Part shown: piece by piece, positions 16,585 to 25,232 of the stretch
Position numbering within the stretch: the first letter of the stretch is position 1
Layout of the letters: each line of letters begins with the position of its first letter
Assembly (NCBI GenBank): GCA_021792365.1
Contig: JAJYUT010000003.1
Coordinates: 868,001-932,000 of the forward strand
Direction: 5' to 3'
DNA length: 64,000 bases
DNA from: Pseudomonadota bacterium
GTDB lineage: Bacteria > Pseudomonadota > Alphaproteobacteria > Dongiales > Dongiaceae
The notes under the pieces: generated by a model
Databases searched by the model: none
Told to the model about the DNA's origin: nothing
What the model saw: only the letters and a program-made list of their open reading frames with translations
Position numbers and translations under genes: made by a program

Positions 16585-18102
16585 CTATTCCGCCGCTTTC
16601 CTGCTTGCCCCGTCGAACCACTTGACCACCGCGCTGTCGCCCGGTTCGCGCTTCAGCTTGGTCATCACCTTTTCGCTCAGCCCGGCCGATTTGCGCACGA
16701 AATCGAGCGACCCGTCCCAATCGAAGTTGCGGTAGACCGCGGCAAGATGCGCGAAGGGCGGCGATTGCGCGAACAACTGGAAGGTCAGGCGATGCCCCGC
16801 ATAGTCCGAGTTCAGCATGTCGCGCGCGAAGGCGAGCAGCCGGCGGCGGTCCTCCGCCACCCAACCCTCGTTGATCGTATAGAACTTTTCGAGCCATTTG
16901 CCGGCTTCCGGATCGCGGAAGGCGGCATGGTCCGGCGTCACGCAAATCTGGCCGCCGCACAGTTCGCGCGCGATGTGCATCATGCGCGGCAAGTTGCTGC
17001 AGGCATGGACCCGCCCGGTATAGAGCAGCGACTGGTTCGGCATCAACAGCCCGCCTGGGCTCTTCTCCGCCAGGGTGATCGCGGCGGTCAGATGCGCGTT
17101 GATGCCTTCGCGATAGACCGCGAGCTCCGCCAGCTTCTCCTGGACAGCCTGCTGCTTGTCGAGCCCGGTCTGGCGCGCATTGAACAGCGCCGCGCCGATC
17201 ATCATGTCGGCGAATTTCAGGATCCGCTGCACGAAGGCGTAGGCGCTATAGCGATGCAGCGTCATGCGGATGAACATCGCCGCCTTGGTGTGGCGATAGA
17301 ACAGGACGTTCTCCCACGGAATCAGCACGTCGTCGAACACCACCAGCGAGTCGACCTCGTCGAACCGGTTGGCGAGCGGATAATCCTCGATCGGCGCGCG
17401 GCCGGCGAAGCCGGTGCGGCAGATCATGCGGATGCCCGGCGAACCGAGATCGACGATGAAGCCGACGGCGTAGTCGGAAAGCTGCGAATCGCCCCAGTTG
17501 GCGATGGTCGGCTTGGTGAAGGCCTGGCTGGCATAGGCGGCCGCCGTCTCGTATTTGGCGCCGCGCACCACGATGCCCTTGTCCGTCTCCTTCACCACAT
17601 GCAGCAGCATGTCCGGGTCCTGGTCCTGTGGCCGCTTGGAGCGGTCGCCCTTGGGGTCGGTATTGGCGGAGACGTGAAAGGGATCGTGCTTGATGACGCG
17701 GTCGATGTGCCGCGCGATGTTCTGGGAGAATTGCGGGTCGACCTCGTTCAAGACGTCCTGGCCGTCATAGAGCGACCACATCTCTCCCACCGTTTCGTCG
17801 CCGACCCTGGTGATGACGCCCTTCACGTCCTCGAACACCGCGTCGGTGGCGCGGCGCTTGTCCCACCAATCCTGCTGGGTGTGCGGCAGCTTGAGTCCGG
17901 TCGCGAAACGCTCGCCGCCCTCCTCGTAGCTCATGACATCGCGGGTCGCCGCTTCGTGCTGCATGTCGTAGATGCGGGCGCGGATATCGACCAGCGGCTT
18001 GAACATCGGATGGGTCGGCACATCCTTCACGCGCTCGCCATTGATGTAGACGATGCGGTCGTCGCGGATGCTCTCGATATACTGTTTGCCGGTACGGATC
18101 AT
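16585..18102 (-). CDS. HpaB-family FADH2-dependent monooxygenase
   Basis: 505-residue member of the 4-hydroxyphenylacetate 3-monooxygenase/chlorophenol monooxygenase large-component family. The protein begins MIRTGKQYIESIRDDR, as HpaB proteins do, and includes the flavin-pocket region DLGSPGIRMICRTGF, FDEVDSLVVFDDVLIPWENV and LCGGQICVTPDHAAF. It uses FADH2 supplied by a separate reductase, encoded 20 bases upstream (18123-18638), to hydroxylate its substrate. With Rid and DUF1028 partners, the substrate could be an aromatic or a nitrogen heterocycle rather than 4-hydroxyphenylacetate; no other hpa genes are present. Confidence 0.9.
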   Translation of the reverse strand: MIRTGKQYIESIRDDRIVYINGERVKDVPTHPMFKPLVDIRARIYDMQHEAATRDVMSYEEGGERFATGLKLPHTQQDWWDKRRATDAVFEDVKGVITRVGDETVGEMWSLYDGQDVLNEVDPQFSQNIARHIDRVIKHDPFHVSANTDPKGDRSKRPQDQDPDMLLHVVKETDKGIVVRGAKYETAAAYASQAFTKPTIANWGDSQLSDYAVGFIVDLGSPGIRMICRTGFAGRAPIEDYPLANRFDEVDSLVVFDDVLIPWENVLFYRHTKAAMFIRMTLHRYSAYAFVQRILKFADMMIGAALFNARQTGLDKQQAVQEKLAELAVYREGINAHLTAAITLAEKSPGGLLMPNQSLLYTGRVHACSNLPRMMHIARELCGGQICVTPDHAAFRDPEAGKWLEKFYTINEGWVAEDRRRLLAFARDMLNSDYAGHRLTFQLFAQSPPFAHLAAVYRNFDWDGSLDFVRKSAGLSEKVMTKLKREPGDSAVVKWFDGASRKAAE

Positions 18103-18122
18103 GGATGGCTCTCGCGGGTAAG

Positions 18123-18638
18123 TCAGAGGATGGGCTGCGCGACCGAGTAGGCCCGGCGGGCATAGACAAGGCTGCCCGCGCAGGCCCGCGCGGCGCGGCG
18201 GGTCTCCAGCACCCTGCCGATCAAGACCTGATGGGTGCCGGCCGCAACGTCGCGATCCAGCGCGCAGGCGAAGGACGCGACGGATTCGCGCAGGCGCCAG
18301 CCGCGCTCGGCGCGCTCCCAATCGGCGCAGCCGAAATCATACGGGGGGAAGCGTTCGGAGCGGCCGGCGAACACGTCGGCCAGGTTGCTCTGCGCCGCCG
18401 ACAGCACATTGACACAGAACCCGCCATTGCAGGCGATGGCCGCGGCCGCAGGGCTCTTCCGGTTGATGCAGGCGAGCAGCATGGGCGGATCCGCCGAGAC
18501 CGAGGCGAAGGCGCTGACCGTCACGCCGAAGCGCCCGGCCGGACCGTCCGTCGTCACCAACGTGACGCTGGTCGCCGCCTCCGCCATTCCCTGCAGGAAG
18601 CGCGCTCGATCGTCGGCCGTGGGAGTCCCGTCTTTCAT
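18123..18638 (-). CDS. Flavin reductase (HpaC-like)
   Basis: 171-residue flavin reductase-like FMN/FAD-binding protein that would supply reduced flavin to the HpaB-type monooxygenase. The flavin_reduct core is visible: VTLVTTDGPAGRFGVTVSAF, SADPPMLLACINRKS and FCVNVLSAAQSNLADVFAG. The ATG at 18638 has GGAGG right before it (2-base spacing), and the protein then has the family's normal length; an upstream extension is unlikely. It is the first gene of the minus-strand run ending at 12386. Confidence 0.88.
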   Translation of the reverse strand: MKDGTPTADDRARFLQGMAEAATSVTLVTTDGPAGRFGVTVSAFASVSADPPMLLACINRKSPAAAAIACNGGFCVNVLSAAQSNLADVFAGRSERFPPYDFGCADWERAERGWRLRESVASFACALDRDVAAGTHQVLIGRVLETRRAARACAGSLVYARRAYSVAQPIL

Positions 18639-18737
18639 CCTCCGCCTCCACGTTGGAGTCGATGCAGGCCCATGGTCGGTCGAAGTGCGGCGCAAGTAAA
18701 ATAGTTCTTTTGGAGCTTTTGGTTCGGAATTTGCGAT

Positions 18738-19277
18738 TCAGCGCAGCCGCTCGGCGAGTGCCATGAACAGGCGGGCCAGGTTCTTCGCGTCGGCGAGGGC
18801 GTCATGCGGCGGCCCTTCCCAGTCGAGGCCGAATCGCTGCAGCGCCTCGTCCAGGCCCAGGCGATAGGTGAGGCCGAGCAGGCTGCGCACCTGCGCCGAC
18901 AGATCGTGGAAGCACCCGAGAAAGGGTAGCTCCGCCCCCGCCCGCTCGCAGCTTTCGCGGATCAGTGAATCGTCCCGCCCCCAGGCGCACCAGTCGCTCT
19001 GCCCGAAAGTCTTGCGGATCGTGCGCACGACCTCCGGCAGAAGCGGCGCGGCCTCGGCCTCCTTGGGCGTGATCCCGGTCAGGGTGGTGCAGAACGGTGA
19101 GATGATTGAAACCTGCGGCCGGACGAGAAACATCTTCTCGCGCCGGACCTCCAGATCGTCGGTCTTTAGATCGACGATGCCGAAGGCGATCAGCTCCGAG
19201 ACTTCTCCCGCGGGTGGGTTGCCCTCCCAGCAGGTGAGCTCGACATCGACGAACAGCATGCGGTTGTATTTGCTCAT
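18738..19277 (-). CDS. DEDDh 3'-5' exonuclease
   Basis: 179-residue exonuclease of the DnaQ/ERI-1/KapD-like class that removes nucleotides from 3' ends. The first motif has Asp11 and Glu13 (FVDVELTCWEG), a middle region LTGITPKEAEAAPLLPEV carries the family's threonine-rich turn, and the third motif HDALADAKNLARLF provides the DEDDh histidine and aspartate. It stands alone between the flavin reductase and the divergent MBL gene. RNA or DNA substrate cannot be told from sequence. Confidence 0.87.
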   Translation of the reverse strand: MSKYNRMLFVDVELTCWEGNPPAGEVSELIAFGIVDLKTDDLEVRREKMFLVRPQVSIISPFCTTLTGITPKEAEAAPLLPEVVRTIRKTFGQSDWCAWGRDDSLIRESCERAGAELPFLGCFHDLSAQVRSLLGLTYRLGLDEALQRFGLDWEGPPHDALADAKNLARLFMALAERLR

Positions 19278-19341
19278 CGCCGCATCTGACCCGCCGTGCC
19301 CACGGTTGGCAAGCCTGGAGGCGCCGCGCTAAAATCGCCCC

Positions 19342-20100
19342 ATGCAGATCGCGACTCCCGAAAGCTGGTACACGCTCGAGCGCTTGGCGGACGGCGTGAC
19401 GCTCATCTCCGAGCAGTTCATCGAGCCCTATTACCGCTGCAATATCTGGCACGTGCGCGGGCGCGACCGAGACCTGCTGATCGATTCAGGCATGGGCGTG
19501 GTGAGCCTGCGCCGACAGGTCTCGCTGGTGGCGGAACGCGCCCTCTTGGCGGTCGCGAGTCATGGGCATTTCGATCATATCGGCAATCACCATGAATTCC
19601 CCGACCGCGCCATTCATGCGGATGAGGCCGACATCCTCGCCAATCCGACGCAGCGCGCAACCGTGGCCGATGTCTATGCGCCGAAGGAGATGTTCCTGGC
19701 CCTGCCGCCCGGCGGCTACGAGCAATCCGCCTACCGGATCGAGCCGGCGCCGGCGACACGCCTGCTGAAGGAAGGCGATGTCATCGACCTCGGCGACCGG
19801 CATTTCGAGGTGCTGCATCTGCCCGGCCATTCGCCCGGATCGATCGGCTTATGGGAGCAGGCGACCGGCATCTTCTTTTCCGGGGATGCGATCTATGACG
19901 GGCCGCTCTCCGACCAGTGCTACCACTCACACATCCCGGCCTATCTCGAGACCATGGCGCGCCTGCGCAAGCTGAAGCCGCGCGTGATCCATGGCGGCCA
20001 TTTCCCCAGCTTCGACGGGCGGCGCTACCTTGCCCTCATAGACGATTACGTCGAGGGCAAGCGGCGGATGGGCTGCCCCAGCGAAACCGCGGCGCGTTAG
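19342..20100 (+). CDS. MBL-fold metallo-hydrolase
   Basis: 252-residue metallo-beta-lactamase-fold hydrolase. The metal-binding HGHFDH motif is followed by HLPGHSPGSIGLW, the aspartate in FFSGDAIYDG and a final histidine in VIHGGHFPS, so a two-metal site is complete. Similar proteins are glyoxalase II-like or lactonase-like thioester/ester hydrolases. The stop overlaps the convergent sigma-factor stop by 3 bases. Substrate unknown. Confidence 0.9.
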   Translation: MQIATPESWYTLERLADGVTLISEQFIEPYYRCNIWHVRGRDRDLLIDSGMGVVSLRRQVSLVAERALLAVASHGHFDHIGNHHEFPDRAIHADEADILANPTQRATVADVYAPKEMFLALPPGGYEQSAYRIEPAPATRLLKEGDVIDLGDRHFEVLHLPGHSPGSIGLWEQATGIFFSGDAIYDGPLSDQCYHSHIPAYLETMARLRKLKPRVIHGGHFPSFDGRRYLALIDDYVEGKRRMGCPSETAAR

Positions 20101-21011
20101 CTGACCTGCAGGGCCCTCAGCTTGTCCGGGTTGCGCACCGCATAGATGCGGTGAATCGCGCCGTCCTGGATCTCGAAGGACAGGGTCTGGTCGATGCGCC
20201 CGTCCGGCCGCACGACCAGGAAGCCGGGCCGGCCGTTGATCGTGGTCGGGCGGAATTCCGTACCCGCCGGATAGGGCAGCTTCCGACGGACGCCAATAAA
20301 GAAGGCCGTGATCTTGTCCCGACCGAGGATCGGATTGAGCGCGGCGCGCACCTTGCCGCCGCCGTCGCTGACGAGGATCGCGTCCTCCGCCAGGCACCGC
20401 GCAAGCTGCGCGGGATCGCCCGAGCCGGCCGCCGCCAGGAACGCCGCGGCGATGCGCGCCTGGTCCTCCGCCTTGGCGTTGAAGCGCGGCCGTCCGGCCT
20501 CGATATGCTTGCGCGCACGGGTGGCAAGCTGCCGGCAGGCGGCCGGGTCGCGGCGCAGCACCTCCGCCACCTGTTGGAAGCTCATCTCGAACACGTCGTG
20601 CAGCAGGAACGCTGCGCGCTCCAGCGGCGACAGCCGCTCCAGGAGCAGCAGGAACGCGACCGACAGGTCCTGCGCCAGTTCTGCCGGATCCGCCGCCTGC
20701 GGTTCGATCGCCGGCCCAATGACGGGATCTGGCAGCCACGGCCCGACATAGGTTTCGCGCTGCGCCCGCGCCGATCTGAGCCGGTCGAGGCAGAGGCGCG
20801 TCGTCGCTTTGGCTAGCCACGCCCGCGGGTTCTCGATCGCGTTCCGCGCCTTGGTGCCGATGCGATGCCAACGGATATAGGCGTCCTGCACCGCATCCTC
20901 CGCCTCCGCCATGGAGGCGAGCATGCGATAGGCGAGGCCGCGCAGATAGGCGCGGTGCGGCTCAAAGCGCGCGGCCGGGTCGTCGCGTTCGATGAGGATC
21001 GGCTCAGGCAT
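20097..21011 (-). CDS. ECF41-group sigma factor
   Basis: 304-residue extracytoplasmic-function sigma factor with region 2 (YLRGLAYRMLASMAEAEDAVQDAYIRW) and region 4 (LSPLERAAFLLHDVFEMSFQQVAEVL), followed by a C-terminal SnoaL-like extension. Three motifs described for ECF41 are seen: WLPDP (family WLPEP) between the sigma regions, and DGGGK and NPDKL in the extension, which in this group acts as a built-in regulator instead of a separate anti-sigma factor. The start overlaps the AhpD-like gene by 8 bases. A perfect ECF41 target promoter precedes that gene, so the operon is autoregulated. Trigger unknown. Confidence 0.92.
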   Translation of the reverse strand: MPEPILIERDDPAARFEPHRAYLRGLAYRMLASMAEAEDAVQDAYIRWHRIGTKARNAIENPRAWLAKATTRLCLDRLRSARAQRETYVGPWLPDPVIGPAIEPQAADPAELAQDLSVAFLLLLERLSPLERAAFLLHDVFEMSFQQVAEVLRRDPAACRQLATRARKHIEAGRPRFNAKAEDQARIAAAFLAAAGSGDPAQLARCLAEDAILVSDGGGKVRAALNPILGRDKITAFFIGVRRKLPYPAGTEFRPTTINGRPGFLVVRPDGRIDQTLSFEIQDGAIHRIYAVRNPDKLRALQVS

Positions 21012-21552
21012 GGGCCGGCGTGCCCGGCGCGATCATGTCGCTGCCGATCTGCACCGACCGGCAGGACTGGCCATGGCCGATTCCGTATTTGAGCGCCGGG
21101 AACGTGCGGGTGGCGACGATATTGATGCAGATCGCCGCCAGCGCCCGCTCGCCCCACCGGCGCAGGATCTCCGCGCGCAGGGCGTCCAGTTCCGGGCTGC
21201 GCGCCAGCAGCGCCTTGGCGAAGCGATAGCCGAGCGACGCCTCCGCAGTCATGCGCGCGATGTCGCCGGTGACGATCGCCCGCAGGTCGGCTTCCGAGAC
21301 GCCGCCGCGTTGCGCCACGGTGACGGTGAGTTGCACGCAAGGCCCGCAATCCTCGCCCATCGCCGCGACGATCTTGGCGGCATACCAGGCCGCCGCCTGG
21401 GCATCGGCGCGATACGACGCCACTTTCGACAGCCGCGCCAGCGCAAGCCCCGCCGCCGGATCGGCATCGATCAGATCGGCGGCGTAGCGCGTGTCATAGT
21501 CGAAGGCCGCGCCGAACGCGCGCAGCTTGCGTTTCATGAGCCAATTCAACAT
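21004..21552 (-). CDS. Carboxymuconolactone decarboxylase/AhpD-like protein
   Basis: 182-residue helical protein of the CMD/AhpD superfamily. A redox-type CxxC is present in GEDCGPCVQL. The start at 21552 has AGGAG seven bases upstream; an in-frame extension would run into the promoter. ECF41 sigma genes are usually paired with a carboxymuconolactone-decarboxylase, oxidoreductase or epimerase gene, and this pair follows that rule. It is the first gene after the predicted ECF41 promoter. A thiol-dependent peroxidase or oxidative-stress role is plausible but unproven. Confidence 0.85.
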   Translation of the reverse strand: MLNWLMKRKLRAFGAAFDYDTRYAADLIDADPAAGLALARLSKVASYRADAQAAAWYAAKIVAAMGEDCGPCVQLTVTVAQRGGVSEADLRAIVTGDIARMTAEASLGYRFAKALLARSPELDALRAEILRRWGERALAAICINIVATRTFPALKYGIGHGQSCRSVQIGSDMIAPGTPAHA

Positions 21553-21617
21553 GACCCGTCTCCTGTCCGGAAATTGTACCACGCCGCGGCGCCCGCAAGC
21601 GCCGGCATCGTGCTGAT

Positions 21618-21644
21618 GACGTGCGTCGGCACCGGTGTGTGACA
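21618..21644 (-). promoter_or_regulatory. ECF41-type promoter (TGTCACA-N16-CGTC)
   Basis: On the minus strand, TGTCACA (21644-21638) is followed after exactly 16 bases by CGTC (21621-21618). This equals the published ECF41 target consensus. It faces the AhpD-like/sigma operon, leaving a leader of about 60 bases before the start at 21552, so the sigma factor would activate its own operon. Confidence 0.9.
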
Positions 21645-21762
21645 CGGAGAGTTGGGAATTCAGATCAGCCGCGTGCCGCGGCGGCGGGACGATGTGGACT
21701 GGAAGAATGGCGGCGGGAGGCTGCCATGGCGGCCGTTGGCGGCCGCTTCCTGGGGCGCGGCG

Positions 21763-21975
21763 TCAGTGCGCCGCGCTGTAATCCGCGGCCGCCCGGCGGT
21801 TGCGCCGCAGAGCCGCCCGCGCCCATGCCTTCTCATGGAAATGGTAGGCGATGGTGTTGCAAGCCGGTTCCACCAGGGCCATGGCACCGCCCACCAGGAG
21901 GCTGCCCGTCAGCAGGTAGCCGATGGTAAACGCAACCGTGAAATGGATCGCCGCAAAACTTAATGTTTTCAACAT
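21763..21975 (-). CDS. Small DUF2061 membrane protein
   Basis: 70-residue inner-membrane protein of the DUF2061 family. It has two closely spaced hydrophobic segments (LSFAAIHFTVAFTIGYLLTG and GGAMALVEPACNTIAYHF) followed by the family's HEKAW and a basic C-terminus. AAGGAGG precedes the ATG with good spacing. Function unknown; it is monocistronic, 118 bases upstream of the ECF41 promoter on the same strand. Confidence 0.82.
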   Translation of the reverse strand: MLKTLSFAAIHFTVAFTIGYLLTGSLLVGGAMALVEPACNTIAYHFHEKAWARAALRRNRRAAADYSAAH

Positions 21976-22139
21976 TTAGGCCTCCTTCAAACCGCCTAGT
22001 TGCGAGTTATTCGCACAGTGGGCCGGGACCTGAGATGAAGATGGTCCTCCCCTCGCCATTGAGCAAGTAAATTGATACGAATATATCAATCGAAATTTTC
22101 GATGATCGGCGATGCGGCCGGACCGGCTAGCGTGCCGCC

Positions 22140-22562
22140 ATGATCCGAATCACCCGATCCATCGCCCTCGACGAATCGGAGCTGGAGGAGCGCTTCGTCC
22201 GCGCCTCCGGCCCCGGCGGGCAGAACGTCAACAAGGTCTCGACCGCGGTCGAGCTGCGCTTCGACATCGCCGCGTCACCCAGCCTGCCGGCGGAGGTGAA
22301 GACGCGGCTGATCCGACTGGCCGGTCAGCGGGTCACCAACGAGGGCGTGCTGGTGATCGACGCGCAGCGCTTTCGCAGCCAGGAGCGCAACCGCGAGGAT
22401 GCCAAGGCCCGCCTGGTCGAGCTGATCCGCGCCGCCACCCATGTTCCAAAGCCGCGCCGCGCCACCAGGCCGACCAAGGCCGCCAAGGAAAAGCGTCACG
22501 ACAGCAAGCAGCGGCGCGCCAAGGTCAAGAAGCTGCGCAGCCGCCGGCCTGATTTCGAGTAG
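22140..22562 (+). CDS. arfB: Alternative ribosome-rescue hydrolase ArfB
   Basis: 140-residue class I release-factor-like peptidyl-tRNA hydrolase that frees ribosomes stalled on messages without a stop codon. The catalytic GGQ (residues 26-28, in SGPGGQNVNK) is present without the codon-reading domains of a true release factor. The C-terminal 40 residues are very basic (KEKRHDSKQRRAKVKKLRSRR), the tail that enters the empty mRNA channel. Length and architecture match ArfB/YaeJ. Monocistronic. Confidence 0.95.
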   Translation: MIRITRSIALDESELEERFVRASGPGGQNVNKVSTAVELRFDIAASPSLPAEVKTRLIRLAGQRVTNEGVLVIDAQRFRSQERNREDAKARLVELIRAATHVPKPRRATRPTKAAKEKRHDSKQRRAKVKKLRSRRPDFE

Positions 22563-22623
22563 CGGGTGAAGGCAGCGAAGAGATCGCAGCCAGGATCGCC
22601 GGCCAGCGCCTCGAGGACATCCG

Positions 22624-23238
22624 CTAGAGAGTAATGGCCTTCACCAGCGTCCGGTTCTGCCGCCGAATGCGGGCTAGCAGCTCGGCCACCGTCATGCCTT
22701 CCTGCTTCACGAAGACCGTGAACATCATGTTGGTGTTATTGAAGATCATCTCGCCGATCGCCTGTGCGTCGGCGTCGACCTGCACCAGGCCGAGGGACTG
22801 CAGCTTTTCGATGAGCTTGCAGGTCTGGCTCGTCAGCGCCTCGTCAAGCTCGCCATACGCAATTCCGAACGGACTGCCAGGCTGCTGCGTGGTGATCGCC
22901 ATGGCTTGGCGCCACATCTCCTTGCTGAGATAGACCAGCGAATGCTCGATGTAGTTGGCGATGAGCTTGGCCACGGCCTTCTCGGGATTGAGCGGCGGCC
23001 TGGCAATCACCTGCTCGCCGGCCGCAAGCACTTCGTGGACTTCCATCGAGACAATGGCCACCAGCAGGTCGCCCTTGTTCCTGTAGTAGTTGTAGATGGT
23101 GCCGATCGACACCTCGGCGGCGGCGGCGATCGCCTCCATCTTCACCGCATCGTAGCCCGAGCTACGGAACAGGTCGGCAGCGGCTTCGAGAATGCGCCGG
23201 TGCCGGTCGGCCTTGTGCTTGGCGCGCAGGCCCGCCAT
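22624..23238 (-). CDS. TetR-family regulator
   Basis: 204-residue repressor-type regulator. The N-terminal HTH (about residues 10-55) reads RILEAAADLFRSSGYDAVKMEAIAAAAEVSIGTIYNYYRNKGDLL when joined across its parts; only short pieces are diagnostic (ILEAAADLF, VSIGTIYNYYRNKGDL). The C-terminal domain is the usual ligand-binding helical bundle. The ATG at 23238 has GGGAG five bases upstream; an ATG at 23268 would add ten residues but lacks a ribosome site. It is divergent from the second polyamine-type importer, which it probably represses. Confidence 0.88.
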   Translation of the reverse strand: MAGLRAKHKADRHRRILEAAADLFRSSGYDAVKMEAIAAAAEVSIGTIYNYYRNKGDLLVAIVSMEVHEVLAAGEQVIARPPLNPEKAVAKLIANYIEHSLVYLSKEMWRQAMAITTQQPGSPFGIAYGELDEALTSQTCKLIEKLQSLGLVQVDADAQAIGEMIFNNTNMMFTVFVKQEGMTVAELLARIRRQNRTLVKAITL

Positions 23239-23328
23239 GGGATCTCCCGGAATTTGGAATTGACTCATTTTTGTAATCAGTTCATTTTCGGCACAAACAT
23301 GAACAAATGGCAAGGAGGCAATGTCACC

Positions 23329-24396
23329 ATGCTCTCGTTCCGTCTTGGCCGGCGCCTGGCCGGCGCGTCCTTCGGCATTCTCGCGCTGTATGGCGCAAGC
23401 GCGGCCAACGCCGCTGATGAGCTTAACGCGCTGGTCTGGTGCGACCATTCCGATCCCAACCTCCTGGCGCCGTTCGAGGAAGCGAACGGCGTCAAGGTGA
23501 ACGTGAAGGAGTTCGAGGGCACCGGCGCCGGCCTCGCCATTGTCGAGCAATCGCAGCCCGGTGACTGGGACGTGATGGTGATCGATTCTATCGATGTGCG
23601 CCGCGGCGTCGACCGCGGGCTGTTCGCGGAACTGCCCGAGGACAAGCTGCCCCTCGGCGACCTGTTCCCGGAGGTGCGCATGGACGACATGACCGTGATC
23701 GGCGGCAAGCGCTACGGCATCACCGAAAAGTTCGGCTACAACACCATCGGCTTCAACAAGTCCAAGGTCGATGCCGCCGACATGCAATCGCTGTCGATCC
23801 TGACCAACGACAAATACAAGGGCCGGGTCGCCATCTATGACTATTACCTCCCCGTGATCGGGCTGGCTGCCATGTCCATCGGCAAGAAGACGGCCGATTT
23901 GACCGAGGCCGATCTGCCGGCGATCAAGGAGGTGCTGCTGAAGATGAAGGCCAATGCCAAGGCGGTGACCGACGTCGTCTCCAGCCAGACCGCGCTGGCG
24001 ACCGGCGAGGCCGACATCCTGGTCGGCGGCGGCGAATGGGTGAGCGCTGTCATCGCCAAGGAGAACCCGGACCTCGATTTCTCGGTCCCGGACGAGGGCG
24101 CGGTGCTGTGGTCGCAGTCGCTCGCCATGTTCAAGGATTCGAAGAACCCGGACCTGGCGCTGAGGTTCATCCAGTACGTGCTGAGCCCCGAGGGCCAGGC
24201 GCGCCTTGCCACCTCCTCCTGTTACTGGGGCATGCCCGCCAACGCCAAGGCGGCGCTGAACGATGAGCAGAAGGCGATCCTGCGCTTTGCCGAGCAGCCG
24301 GAGTTCCTGAAACGCGCGCAGCCCTATCCCGCACCGAGCGAGGAGCTGGACAAGAAGATGCAGGACGTATGGACGGAGATGCTGCAGGCGCAATGA
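23329..24396 (+). CDS. Periplasmic binding protein of second polyamine-type importer
   Basis: 355-residue solute-binding protein. The start at 23329 follows AGGAGG (23313-23318) and gives a compact signal peptide (ASFGILALYGASAANA, cleavage near ADE); an ATG at 23299 is possible but has no ribosome site. The mature protein begins ELNALVWCDHSDPNLLAPFEE and has SQPGDWDVMVID, typical of the SBP_bac_6/8 PotD-like group. It delivers ligand to the two permeases encoded next, the first of which overlaps by ATGA. No stem-loop separates this binding protein from its permease, unlike the other two importers here. Confidence 0.92.
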   Translation: MLSFRLGRRLAGASFGILALYGASAANAADELNALVWCDHSDPNLLAPFEEANGVKVNVKEFEGTGAGLAIVEQSQPGDWDVMVIDSIDVRRGVDRGLFAELPEDKLPLGDLFPEVRMDDMTVIGGKRYGITEKFGYNTIGFNKSKVDAADMQSLSILTNDKYKGRVAIYDYYLPVIGLAAMSIGKKTADLTEADLPAIKEVLLKMKANAKAVTDVVSSQTALATGEADILVGGGEWVSAVIAKENPDLDFSVPDEGAVLWSQSLAMFKDSKNPDLALRFIQYVLSPEGQARLATSSCYWGMPANAKAALNDEQKAILRFAEQPEFLKRAQPYPAPSEELDKKMQDVWTEMLQAQ

Positions 24397-25232
24397 GCGC
24401 CGGGCGGCAATCCCTTGCCGGCTGGGCCAGCGTCTCGCCGGCTTTGCTGTGGACGCTGGTCTTTTTCGCAGCGCCTTTCGCGGCGATGGCGGCGGTGAGC
24501 CTGTTCCCCAAGGATGGGGGCGGCTTCAGCCTTGCCAACTACACGCAGTTCTTCGCCAATCCCAGCTATTGGCGGGCCCTGACCAACTCGCTGGAAGTGA
24601 CGCTGATCGTCACCGCCGTCTCCATCCTGCTCGCCTATCCCTTCGCTTGGATCCTGGCCTTCGTGGTGCCGGAGCGCTGGCAGCGCCTTGCGCTGATGCT
24701 GGCGGTGCTGCCGTTCTGGACCTCCTATGTCGTGCGGTCCTATTCCTGGCTGCTGGTGCTGGCGGAGAAGGGCGCGGTCAACAACGCGCTGATCCATCTG
24801 GGGCTCCTGGCCGAGCCGATCCAGCTTGCCAACACGCGGGCGGCGACGGTGATCGGCTTCGTGCATTTCTTCGTCATGCTGCTGACGCTGACCATCTTCG
24901 CCAACCTGAAGCAGCTCTCGCCGAACTACCGCAAGGCGGCCGCCGATCTCGGCGCCGGCCCGATCCGGTCGTTCATCCACGTCATCCTGCCGCTGACCAT
25001 GCCGGGCATCATGGTCGGCGCGTTCCTGACCTTCGTGCTGGCGATCGGCGACTACATCACGCCGCAGATCCTGGGCGGCAACAACGAGCTGCTGATGCCG
25101 CAGCTCATCATGATGCAGATCGGCCGGCGCGGCGATTTCGCCTCCGCCTCGGCCCTCTCCATCATCCTGATGGCGGTGGTGACGGTCGCGTACCTGCTCT
25201 GCGCCCGCTGGCTGAAGATCGAGCGCGCGTGA
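24393..25232 (+). CDS. Polyamine-type ABC importer permease (PotB-like)
   Basis: 279-residue inner-membrane permease with six predicted helices and an EAA loop at KAAADLGAGPIRSFIHVILPL. The ATG overlaps the binding-protein stop. It forms a heterodimer with the next permease, whose start overlaps this stop by one base (TGATG). The order binding protein, permease, permease, ATPase matches one complete importer. Confidence 0.92.
   Translation: MSAGRQSLAGWASVSPALLWTLVFFAAPFAAMAAVSLFPKDGGGFSLANYTQFFANPSYWRALTNSLEVTLIVTAVSILLAYPFAWILAFVVPERWQRLALMLAVLPFWTSYVVRSYSWLLVLAEKGAVNNALIHLGLLAEPIQLANTRAATVIGFVHFFVMLLTLTIFANLKQLSPNYRKAAADLGAGPIRSFIHVILPLTMPGIMVGAFLTFVLAIGDYITPQILGGNNELLMPQLIMMQIGRRGDFASASALSIILMAVVTVAYLLCARWLKIERA

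Noticed and set aside
23239-23328. TetR operator from two TCATTTT copies 17 bp apart
   Set aside because: They are direct, short and AT-biased repeats; TetR sites are normally palindromic and no convincing palindrome is present.
22624-24393. Very long TetR-containing open frame on the minus strand
   Set aside because: The extra N-terminal part is antisense to the binding-protein gene and has no domain character; the TetR start at 23238 has a ribosome site.
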